From Deltaproteobacteria bacterium (GTDB taxonomy: Bacteria > Myxococcota > Myxococcia > Myxococcales > 40CM-4-68-19), in assembly GCA_005879095.1 (NCBI GenBank), contig VBLM01000167.1, positions 1-5,672 of the forward strand: 5,672 nt of DNA, read 5' to 3'. Below the pieces are notes generated by a model that saw only the letters and a list, made by a program, of their open reading frames with translations, searched no databases and was not told the origin of the DNA. A program made the position numbers and the translations under genes. The first letter of the stretch is position 1. Each line of letters begins with the position of its first letter. Of this stretch, positions 1-5,294 are shown one piece after another.

Positions 1-151
1 ACCAACGTCGCGGAGATGGTGATCTACCTGGTGCGCGGGACCGACGTGCGCCATCCCGGGAGCCGCGCTTCGAAGAGCGCGCCGCCGCCGTAAAGGCGAC
101 GAGATCCGGACGCGCGTCACCGCGCTCGTGAAAGAGCACGGCTGCGACTAG
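1..151 (+). pseudogene. 3' end of an unidentified gene, reading frame apparently broken
   Basis: The window opens inside a gene. Frame 1 starts with protein-like sequence (TNVAEMVIYLVRGTDVRHP, bases 1-57) but reaches TAA at 91-93. Frame 2 is blocked at 20-22, then open, and ends in a protein-like tail (KGDEIRTRVTALVKEHGCD) with TAG at 149-151. Frame 3 between about 55 and 95 also reads plausibly (PREPRFEERAAAVKA at about 53-98). The simplest reading is one C-terminus of roughly 45-50 residues carried by two or three frames, implying one or two indels between about base 55 and base 100. I do not recognise the protein. The charged EIRTRV-type terminal helix loosely resembles the end of serine hydroxymethyltransferases, but this is far too little to name it. 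The 5' part lies outside the window. Confidence 0.45.
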
Positions 152-219
152 CTCTTGAGCAGCCGCACTCCGAGCAACGCGGCCGCTGCGATGGCCAGCC
201 ATGGCACGAAGGAGTGCAT
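148..219 (-). CDS. possible single-helix membrane micropeptide (23 aa), doubtful
   Basis: On the minus strand an ATG at 219-217 opens a 23-codon frame ending in TAG at 150-148. The peptide begins MHSFVPWLAIAAAALLG and ends VRLLKS. It has a short polar start, about 15 hydrophobic residues and a basic end, which is what a one-helix membrane peptide would look like. It converges on the left-edge gene and overlaps its stop codon. No good ribosome binding site is seen (only a GGA about 12 bases upstream), and Ala/Leu-rich frames arise easily by chance in DNA of this composition. This is a candidate only. Confidence 0.15.
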   Translation of the reverse strand: MHSFVPWLAIAAAALLGVRLLKS

Positions 220-330
220 GCGCGAATTGTCCAGGTTCGCTGGTGTCCGCGCTGCGAAGACTGCGTGACGTTCGTGTGACGCGCGCGTCGAAGAATTCAC
301 AAGTCCGCAACCGGACTTCCATCCGCATGC
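152..330. other. Gap between genes, probable leader of the PAP2-GT21 unit
   Basis: This stretch separates the left-edge gene from the PAP2 phosphatase. No plus-strand frame in it reads like a protein. The promoter for the downstream pair should lie here, but I see no convincing -35/-10 pair. The only clear structure is the inverted repeat at 301-318. A doubtful minus-strand micropeptide covers 148-219. Confidence 0.5.
301..318. promoter_or_regulatory. Perfect 7-bp stem-loop just upstream of the PAP2 start
   Basis: AAGTCCG, loop CAAC, then CGGACTT: a perfect 7-bp stem with a 4-base loop, ending 12 bases before the GTG at 331. No T-run follows on the plus strand, so it does not look like a plus-strand terminator. 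The minus strand continues into a moderately T-rich stretch. It could be a protein-binding inverted repeat or an mRNA hairpin near the translation start. The structure is seen directly; the role is inferred. Confidence 0.5.
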
Positions 331-852
331 GTGAAGATCCGGCGCATGGTCCGGCTGGTCCTCGCCATCGACGAAGCGATCCTGCTCGGCATGCGCCGCT
401 GGCGGCGCGCCGCGATCACGACGCTGATGAAGACCTTCACCCGCCTGGGAGACGCGCTCAGCTGGGTCTTCGCGGCGCTGGTCCTGATTGCGGCTGGCGG
501 CGCTGCGGCGCCGATCGGTCTGCGTCTCGGTATCGCCGCCGGACTCGCCGCGCTGGTCTCCCAAGTGCTCAAGCGGATGTGGCGGCGCGCGCGGCCCAGC
601 GCCGGCGTCGCGGGTTTCACCGCGCTGGTCGACAATCCGGATGCCTTCTCGTTTCCGTCCGGCCACGCGGCAGCCGCCTTCGCGGTTGCGCTGGCGATGG
701 CCGGCACCGTTCCCGGCGGCCCGATGTTCGTCGCGCTCGCGTTCGCGGTGGGGATCTCGCGCGTCTATCTCGGCGCGCACTATCCGCTCGACGTCGCGGT
801 GGGCGCGGTGCTCGGCGTCCTTTGCGGCGCGGCGGCGCGGATGGCGCTGTGA
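331..852 (+). CDS. PAP2-family membrane phosphatase (lipid phosphatase)
   Basis: A type 2 phosphatidic acid phosphatase-like enzyme of 173 aa, expected to remove phosphate from a lipid phosphate at the membrane. All three PAP2 signature blocks are present and correctly ordered: K81-x6-R88-P89 (KRMWRRARP), P109-S110-G111-H112 (SFPSGH), and S143-R144-x5-H150-x3-D154 (SRVYLGAHYPLD), which supplies the catalytic histidine. Hydrophobic segments lie at about residues 43-60, 62-79, 113-128, 131-148 and 155-172, as expected for a small multi-pass PAP2 protein. The start is uncertain: GTG at 331 is used here, while ATG at 346 or 391 would also keep every motif, and no strong ribosome binding site decides it. 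Its stop overlaps the GTG start of the next gene, so the two are almost certainly co-translated. The substrate cannot be read from sequence; undecaprenyl pyrophosphate, phosphatidate or a sphingoid/ceramide phosphate are all possible. Confidence 0.9.
   Translation: MKIRRMVRLVLAIDEAILLGMRRWRRAAITTLMKTFTRLGDALSWVFAALVLIAAGGAAAPIGLRLGIAAGLAALVSQVLKRMWRRARPSAGVAGFTALVDNPDAFSFPSGHAAAAFAVALAMAGTVPGGPMFVALAFAVGISRVYLGAHYPLDVAVGAVLGVLCGAAARMAL
849..852 (+). promoter_or_regulatory. GTGA start/stop overlap, translational coupling
   Basis: The GTG start of the glycosyltransferase (849-851) overlaps the TGA stop of the PAP2 gene (850-852). A weak GGA at 839-841 lies 7 bases upstream of the GTG. This arrangement usually means translation of the second gene depends on the first, and it sets the start of the glycosyltransferase, since the next plausible starts would cut into its N-terminal membrane helix. 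Confidence 0.75.
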
Positions 853-2000
853 TCGCGGCCGCGCTCGTCGCACTCTCCGCCTTTTCGCTGCTGCTCGCGA
901 TCGTCCAGGTCTTCGCGCTGCGCGCGCACTTGCGGTGCAAGCCCGCGCCGGCTCGACAGCTGCCATTCATCTCGTTGCTCAAGCCGCTCTGCGGCGTGGA
1001 CGACGATCTGCACCGCAACCTGCGCTCGTTCGCCCGGCTCGTCTACCCGCATTACGAGGTGCTGCTCGGCGTGAAGGACAAGCTCGACGCGGCGTATCCG
1101 ATCGCGTTGGAAGCCGCCGAGCGTTGGCCGTGGCTCATGCGCGTCGTCGTGCAGCGAGGTTCACCGGGTCTCAATCCGAAGGTCAACCAATTGATCACGC
1201 TCTCCGCCGCGGCCCGCGGCGAAGTGCTGGTGGTGAACGACTCCAACGTCCGCGTTCGCCGCGACTACCTGAAAGGAATCGCCGCCGCCTTCGACGACGA
1301 GCGGGTCGCGCTGGTGACGCATCCCGTGGCCGGAGCCGGCGAGCGGACGGCAGGCGCGCTCTTCGACAATCTGCAGATGTGCGGCGCCGTCGCTCCGGGC
1401 ATCGTCGCGGCGGCCCGCATCGCGGGGAGGGACCTGGTCGTCGGCAAGTCGATGGCGCTACGCCGCTCCGCCTTGCAAGCGATGGGCGGCTTCGAGCGGC
1501 TCAAGGACGTCCTCGCGGAGGACTTCCTCTCCGGCCGGATCGTCGTGCAAGAGTTGAGAAAGAGAGTCGCCATCGCCGCGTCGCCGGTGATCAACGTCGC
1601 CCGCGAGTCCTGCGCCGCCGCGTTCTTCTCGCGCTACCTGCGCTGGAGCGTGATGCAACGCAAGGCAGTGGGCAATGCGGTTTACGTCCTGCAGATCCTG
1701 CTCAATCCGGTTGCGCTCGCGGCGGCAGCGTTCTTGATCGATCCACGCACCGCGCCTGCTTTCGCCGCCATCGCGTTGCTGCGCTCGGGATTGCACGAAT
1801 GTTCGGCACGGATGCTGCGCGGCCGCGGCTTCGGCCTCGCCGCCCTGGCAACCCCGGTCGCGGATCTGATCGTGGCCGCGGCGTGGGCCGCCGGGCTCTT
1901 CCGCAGCGAAGTGACCTGGCGCGGCAACCGTCTCAGCGTGCTGGAAGGAACGCGGCTCGCGCCGGTTCCGGAGCCGTTCCTCGAGCTTCCGGCAAACTGA
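849..2000 (+). CDS. GT21-like lipid glycosyltransferase (ceramide glucosyltransferase / HpnI type)
   Basis: A membrane-bound glycosyltransferase of 383 aa, expected to move a sugar from a nucleotide donor onto a lipid acceptor on the cytoplasmic face. An N-terminal membrane helix (about residues 2-24) is followed by a GT-A type domain opening with FISLLKPLCGVDDDL. The family's D1, D2, D3, (Q/R)xxRW pattern is visible: D77 and D80 in GVKDKLD, D131 in VVNDSNVRV, D225 in VLAEDFLSG, and R262-Y-L-R-W266 in SRYLRWSVM. Two or three C-terminal hydrophobic segments lie between about 278 and 350. Length is normal for ceramide glucosyltransferases (GT21) and hopanoid-associated HpnI proteins, which share this architecture. 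The LAEDF and RYLRW surroundings and absence of visible hopanoid genes make a ceramide-type acceptor somewhat more likely, but this is inference. It is coupled to the upstream PAP2 gene, and its 3' end overlaps the convergent phosphoesterase. Confidence 0.85.
   Translation: MIAAALVALSAFSLLLAIVQVFALRAHLRCKPAPARQLPFISLLKPLCGVDDDLHRNLRSFARLVYPHYEVLLGVKDKLDAAYPIALEAAERWPWLMRVVVQRGSPGLNPKVNQLITLSAAARGEVLVVNDSNVRVRRDYLKGIAAAFDDERVALVTHPVAGAGERTAGALFDNLQMCGAVAPGIVAAARIAGRDLVVGKSMALRRSALQAMGGFERLKDVLAEDFLSGRIVVQELRKRVAIAASPVINVARESCAAAFFSRYLRWSVMQRKAVGNAVYVLQILLNPVALAAAAFLIDPRTAPAFAAIALLRSGLHECSARMLRGRGFGLAALATPVADLIVAAAWAAGLFRSEVTWRGNRLSVLEGTRLAPVPEPFLELPAN
1933..2000. other. 68-bp tail-to-tail gene overlap
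   Basis: The last 68 bases of the glycosyltransferase (plus) and of the metallophosphoesterase (minus) are the same DNA. There is no room for an intrinsic terminator between them, so transcripts from the two sides should overlap at their 3' ends. The minus frame has no earlier stop, so the overlap follows unless the phosphoesterase frame is disturbed near 2000-2070. Confidence 0.7.
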
Positions 2001-2709
2001 TCCAGCAGGCCGGCGAACGCGCGCTGCGAAAGGTGCGGAAGCTCCGTTCCAGTGTGCTGCTTCCCGCGCTGAAGATCCGCAGCGGCCGTGTATCGAAGGG
2101 CCACGGCGACAGCTCCGCAGGAACGTGTCGATGACCGTGCAGCACCGCATCGCACAGCCCGCGAATGCGCGACAACAGCTCGGCTCCGTTCCACAGCTCG
2201 CGCGCGTTCGGCCAGCCGAGCATCGTCGCCAGCTTCTCGAACGGATGCTCGTCCGGCAGCGGCAGTGGGTGATGGTGGAGCAGAAGAACCGTCTCCGCTT
2301 GGGGCGGCGCCGAGCGGAACGCGGCCTCGATCGCGCCGATGTCGTCTTCGGTGACGAGGCCGTGCCCGTCGAGCCAGCGCCGGTTGTGCGGGCCGGTCGA
2401 ATCGAGCCGCACGATCAACAGCCCCGGGCACCACGCCACTTGCACGCGGTCGCCGGGCATCAACGCCTCACGCACGTCATCGCCGAGGCGATCGTGATTG
2501 CCCGGCACCGCGATCGTGCGATCGAGCACCGGTTCGAAGATGTCGCGAAACCGGCGCAGCTCGGAGCGCAGCCCGCGGTGCGTCACGTCTCCGGTGAGCA
2601 ACACCGTTCCCGGCTGCTGCAGCAACGCTTCGCAAAGTTGTTCGGTGGCGCGATCGGCAGCGCGATCCTTTCCGATGTGCAGATCGGAGAGGTGCGCGAA
2701 GGCGGCCAC
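1933..2709 (-). CDS. Calcineurin-like metallophosphoesterase (CpdA-like)
   Basis: A two-metal phosphoesterase of 258 aa. The metal-binding set of the family is complete: D9 and H11 (SDLHIG), G40-D41 (LTGDVTHRG), G70-N-H-D73 (PGNHD), H145-H147 (LLLHHHPLP) and H191-G-H-R-H195 (HGHRH). The layout is that of the class III cyclic nucleotide phosphodiesterase / Icc (CpdA) group, but the same fold serves many phosphoesters, so the substrate is unknown. It has no signal peptide or membrane segment, so is probably cytoplasmic. The start is GTG at 2709-2707, preceded by AGGA nine bases upstream, and the catalytic DxH falls at residues 9-11 as usual. After about residue 213 (IFSAGSST) the sequence turns into an Arg/Ser/Pro/Ala-rich tail that does not look like the usual final strands. 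This tail overlaps the convergent glycosyltransferase, so the C-terminus may be a read-through extension or follow a small indel. Confidence 0.88.
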   Translation of the reverse strand: MAAFAHLSDLHIGKDRAADRATEQLCEALLQQPGTVLLTGDVTHRGLRSELRRFRDIFEPVLDRTIAVPGNHDRLGDDVREALMPGDRVQVAWCPGLLIVRLDSTGPHNRRWLDGHGLVTEDDIGAIEAAFRSAPPQAETVLLLHHHPLPLPDEHPFEKLATMLGWPNARELWNGAELLSRIRGLCDAVLHGHRHVPAELSPWPFDTRPLRIFSAGSSTLERSFRTFRSARSPACWISLPEARGTAPEPARAAFLPAR

Positions 2710-2718
2710 GCCTCGCGA

Positions 2719-2722
2719 TCCT
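2719..2722 (-). promoter_or_regulatory. Ribosome binding site of the metallophosphoesterase
   Basis: On the minus strand AGGA stands nine bases before the GTG at 2709-2707. There is no in-frame ATG in the short stretch upstream, so this site supports the GTG as the true start. Confidence 0.5.
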
Positions 2723-2748
2723 GCCGGACGCAGATGGCGATCAGGTGA

Positions 2749-2760
2749 TTTGCATGCAAA
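2749..2760. promoter_or_regulatory. 12-bp perfect palindrome in the divergent spacer, candidate operator
   Basis: TTTGCATGCAAA is a perfect palindrome lying between the divergent starts of the phosphoesterase (2709) and the FUSC gene (2805). It is AT-rich against a GC-rich background. It includes TTGCAT on both strands, so it could overlap -35 elements for both directions or be the site of a dimeric regulator. The palindrome is seen directly; its role is inferred. Confidence 0.4.
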
Positions 2761-2776
2761 CTAATCGAGCGCGCCG

Positions 2777-2800
2777 TATAAACGATCGCCCGAGCGGAAG
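2777..2800 (+). promoter_or_regulatory. Possible -10 box and ribosome binding site for the FUSC gene
   Basis: TATAAA at 2777-2782 is the best -10-like sequence in the divergent spacer, followed by GGAAG at 2796-2800, four bases before the ATG at 2805. A TTGCAT at 2750-2755 is 21 bases upstream of the TATAAA, too far for a standard sigma-70 spacer, so the -35 is unclear. If the box is used, the leader would be only about 15-20 bases long. Confidence 0.35.
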
Positions 2801-2804
2801 CTTG

Positions 2805-4742
2805 ATGCGCCTGAAAAACCTGTTCGAGATGGGCTCGGCGCGGCCCGACTACATCGCGGGCCTGCGCGCAGCGACCGCGACGGTGGTGCCGCTCGCCATC
2901 GGCGAAGCCACCGGCCGCCCGCAGCTGATCTGGGTCGCCCTCGGCGGATGGCTCGGCACCTTTGCCGATCCCGGCGGGCCGTACCCGCTGCGCGCGACGA
3001 CGATGCTGTCGTACGTCGCAGCCAGTGCCGCGTCGATCCTCGCCGGAACGGTTGCCGCCGCTCATCCCTGGCTCGGCATCGCCATCCTCTTCGTCTGGGC
3101 GGCCGGCTGCGCACTGCTCAGAGTCTACGGCGAAGCCGCGGGCGGGGTCGGATCGCTCTCGTTGATCGCGTTCTGCATCGCACTCGGCACGCCCGTCCCC
3201 GACCTGCGCGCGCTCGAACTGCGCGCGCTGCTCTTCGCCGCCGGCGGCCTCTGGGCGGCTGGCCTCGCGCTCGCGCTGTGGCCGGTGCATCCGTACCGGC
3301 CGGTGCGCCGGGCCGTCGCCGCCTGCCATCGCGCGCTGGCCGATCATGCACGGCGTCTGGCGAAAGGCGGCCCCGGCTGGTTCGACGCGGCGTCGAAAGA
3401 GCGCGGCGCGATCCGGGCTCTCCTCGAAAACGCGCGCGCGGTAATCGCCCTCGTCCGGGCCGAACGAAGTGGTGACAGCCGGCGCGCCGAATTGCTCACC
3501 GCGCTCTACGAATCGGCCGAGCTCTCGCTGGGCGATCTCTCCGCGCTCGCCGAGACGCTGCAGTCGCGCGAAGATCGCGGCGCGCCGAAGCCGGAAACGC
3601 TGCAGCCGCTGCTCGAAAACGTGGCGCGCGCGTTCGACTCCGTGGCGCAAGCTACGGGCGAGGAGCCATCGTCGCTCGAGCAGCCCGAGACACGAGTGCC
3701 GGAAGACGCCGAGCTCGCGCCGCCGCTCGAGTCGCTCCTCGGTCACCTGCGGCTCGCGATCGGCGCCGCCGCTGCGCTCCACGGAATCGGCGAAGCCGCT
3801 CCCTCGCAATTACGCATCGAATCTCCCGCCCGCCGCTCGATCCTCACCGCGCTTTCCTTCCGATCGCTCGACCTGCGCCACGCGGTGCGCGTCGGCCTCA
3901 CCGCCGCCGCGGCCGCCCTTCTTGGCCTCCTGCTCCACCGCGCGCGCCGCTACTGGATCATCGTCACCGCCGTGCTGGTGCTGCAGCCGCACTCGGGCGC
4001 GACGCTGCGCAAGGGCCTGCAGCGGATCGCGGGTACGATGGCGGGCGCCATCGCCGCGTCGCTGCTCGCGCCGTTGGTGCACGGTCATCTGCAGACGGCC
4101 GCGCTGCTCTTCGTGCTCGCGCTCGCGGGCGCTGCCGCGCGCCGGCTCAACTACGCCGTCTACGTCGCGCTGATCACGCCGCTCTTCGTGCTGCTGGCGG
4201 AATCGTCCTCCGGCGACTGGCACCTGATCGGCCTCCGCGTCACTTCGACGCTCTTCGGCGGCATCGTCGCGCTAGCCGGCTCGTACGCGCTCTGGCCGCA
4301 CCGCGAGCGCGAGCGGCTTCCGGCGCTGCTCGCTGCCGTCCTCCGCCGAACGAAAAAGCTCCTCGAAGCTCCGTCCGCCGAGGCGCGGCGCGAGGTGGGA
4401 CTCGCACTCACCAACGCCGACGCGGCCTTCGAGCGCTTCCTCGACGAGACCCACGCCGACGCGGAAGTCGAAGCGCTGATGGCCGTCCGATCGCAATCGC
4501 GCCGGCTGGTCGGGGCGATCGTGGCGCTCAGTCCGCAAGGCCGTTATCCGCCGGAACTTTCCGCCGCGGCGCAGCAGATCGGCCAGGCGCTCGAACAGAT
4601 GGCCGAGGCCGCCGAAAGACGCCGGATACCGCCGCCTTTGCCCCCGCTTCCAGCCGGCGCCGAGCGGCTGGTCCGGCCCGTCGAGGTGATCCATTCGGCC
4701 CTCGCCCGACTGGCGGAACCTTTCGGACCGCCGATACTCTAG
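2805..4742 (+). CDS. FUSC-family inner-membrane protein (aromatic acid exporter / YccS-like)
   Basis: A 645-aa membrane protein with the two-halves build of fusaric-acid-resistance/AaeB/YccS proteins. Residues about 14-175 hold a first group of membrane helices, with WVALGGWLGTFADPGG in the first loop. Residues about 176-350 are a soluble, helical, charged domain. Residues about 352-500 form a second membrane block with the FUSC hallmark: RYWIIVTAVLVLQPHSGATL followed by RKGLQRIAGTMAG. Residues about 500-645 are a second soluble helical domain rich in Ala, Glu and Arg. Length is typical of the family. Characterised members export aromatic carboxylic acids or give fusaric acid resistance; YccS-like members are poorly understood, and the substrate here is unknown. 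ATG 2805 is chosen because GGAAG precedes it and the protein-like sequence begins there; a GTG at 2745 would swallow the spacer palindrome. No partner membrane-fusion protein (AaeA type) is nearby. The ECF sigma gene follows after six bases. Confidence 0.88.
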   Translation: MRLKNLFEMGSARPDYIAGLRAATATVVPLAIGEATGRPQLIWVALGGWLGTFADPGGPYPLRATTMLSYVAASAASILAGTVAAAHPWLGIAILFVWAAGCALLRVYGEAAGGVGSLSLIAFCIALGTPVPDLRALELRALLFAAGGLWAAGLALALWPVHPYRPVRRAVAACHRALADHARRLAKGGPGWFDAASKERGAIRALLENARAVIALVRAERSGDSRRAELLTALYESAELSLGDLSALAETLQSREDRGAPKPETLQPLLENVARAFDSVAQATGEEPSSLEQPETRVPEDAELAPPLESLLGHLRLAIGAAAALHGIGEAAPSQLRIESPARRSILTALSFRSLDLRHAVRVGLTAAAAALLGLLLHRARRYWIIVTAVLVLQPHSGATLRKGLQRIAGTMAGAIAASLLAPLVHGHLQTAALLFVLALAGAAARRLNYAVYVALITPLFVLLAESSSGDWHLIGLRVTSTLFGGIVALAGSYALWPHRERERLPALLAAVLRRTKKLLEAPSAEARREVGLALTNADAAFERFLDETHADAEVEALMAVRSQSRRLVGAIVALSPQGRYPPELSAAAQQIGQALEQMAEAAERRRIPPPLPPLPAGAERLVRPVEVIHSALARLAEPFGPPIL

Positions 4743-4748
4743 ACCCTC

Positions 4749-5294
4749 ATGCTGCAGCACGCTTCTTGCGACTCGCTCACCGACGAGGAGATCGTCGACC
4801 GCGTCCGCGCCGGCGATCGCGCCCAGCAGGCCTACGTCGACGCCTTCGCCCATCTGGGCGATTTCGCCGGCCGCGCGCGGTTTTCCACCTGGCTGACGCG
4901 GATCGCGGTCCACGAGGCGCTGGCGCGCAAACGGCGGCAGCGTCCCGAAGGAGAGCTGATGACCAACCTGCCCGATCCGAATCGCAGCCCGGAGCAGCGG
5001 ACCCAGGACGCCGAGACACAGAAGCTGCTGGTGACGGCCATCGACGAGCTGCCCGAGCACTTCCGCACCGTCTTCGTGCTGCGCGCGGTGCAAGGGCTGT
5101 CGGTCGAGGAGACGGCCGAGACGCTGGACCTCAACACCGAGACGGTCAAGACGCGGCTCCACCGCGCGCGCGGCCTGTTGCAGAAGGCGATCATTGCGCG
5201 CACCGAGCCGGCGCTGGCGCGGGCGCTCCCGTTCCCGGACACGCGCTGCGATCGCGTCGTGGCCGCCGTGCTGCACCGCATCGGCGTGCAGTAG
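4749..5294 (+). CDS. ECF-family RNA polymerase sigma factor, internally shortened in region 2
   Basis: A sigma-70 family protein of the extracytoplasmic-function type, 181 aa. It starts normally (LTDEEIVDRVRAGDRA, residues 10-25) and then jumps directly to QQAYVDAFAHLGDFAGRARF, the end of region 2.2 to 2.4. About 30 residues normally lying between (region 2.1 and most of 2.2, including the usual RLYRVARAIL and EAEDV blocks) are absent, in frame, with the join at about 4821-4826. The rest is complete: FSTWLTRIAVHEALARKRR in region 2, and region 4 at about residues 88-150 with AIDELPEHFRTVFVLR and the helix-turn-helix ETAETLDLNTETVKTRLHRA. The tail ends DTRCDRVVAAVLHRIG, as in some proteobacterial ECF proteins. 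Regions 2.1-2.2 bind core RNA polymerase, so this protein may be inactive unless the gap is a sequence error. No clear ribosome binding site precedes it; it probably depends on the FUSC transcript. No anti-sigma gene is adjacent. Confidence 0.85.
   Translation: MLQHASCDSLTDEEIVDRVRAGDRAQQAYVDAFAHLGDFAGRARFSTWLTRIAVHEALARKRRQRPEGELMTNLPDPNRSPEQRTQDAETQKLLVTAIDELPEHFRTVFVLRAVQGLSVEETAETLDLNTETVKTRLHRARGLLQKAIIARTEPALARALPFPDTRCDRVVAAVLHRIGVQ

Noticed and set aside
151..279. A plus-strand frame ending with CPRCEDC, looking like a zinc-binding tail
   Set aside because: No start codon with a ribosome binding site, no wider domain, and two short Cys pairs alone are not enough to call a gene.
201..848. 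Upstream extension of the glycosyltransferase frame back to an ATG at 201
   Set aside because: The first ~216 residues are Arg/Ala/Gly-rich shadow of the PAP2 gene. Family-like sequence begins at the GTG at 849.
488..2134. A 548-codon plus-strand open frame across the PAP2 and glycosyltransferase genes
   Set aside because: Arginine- and serine-rich composition without any recognisable motif; it overlaps two genes that carry complete signature motifs in other frames.
2125..2748. A 207-codon plus-strand open frame opposite the metallophosphoesterase
   Set aside because: It is the antisense of a gene with a full set of metal-binding motifs and shows no family resemblance itself.
2583..3809. 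A 408-codon open frame on the minus strand opposite the FUSC gene
   Set aside because: Arg/Gly/Glu-rich with no domain, no membrane segments and no motif. It lies antisense to a well-supported gene and is a typical product of high GC content.
4272..5276. A 334-codon minus-strand open frame opposite the FUSC and sigma genes
   Set aside because: Arg/Gly/Leu-rich antisense shadow crossing two genes; no motif.
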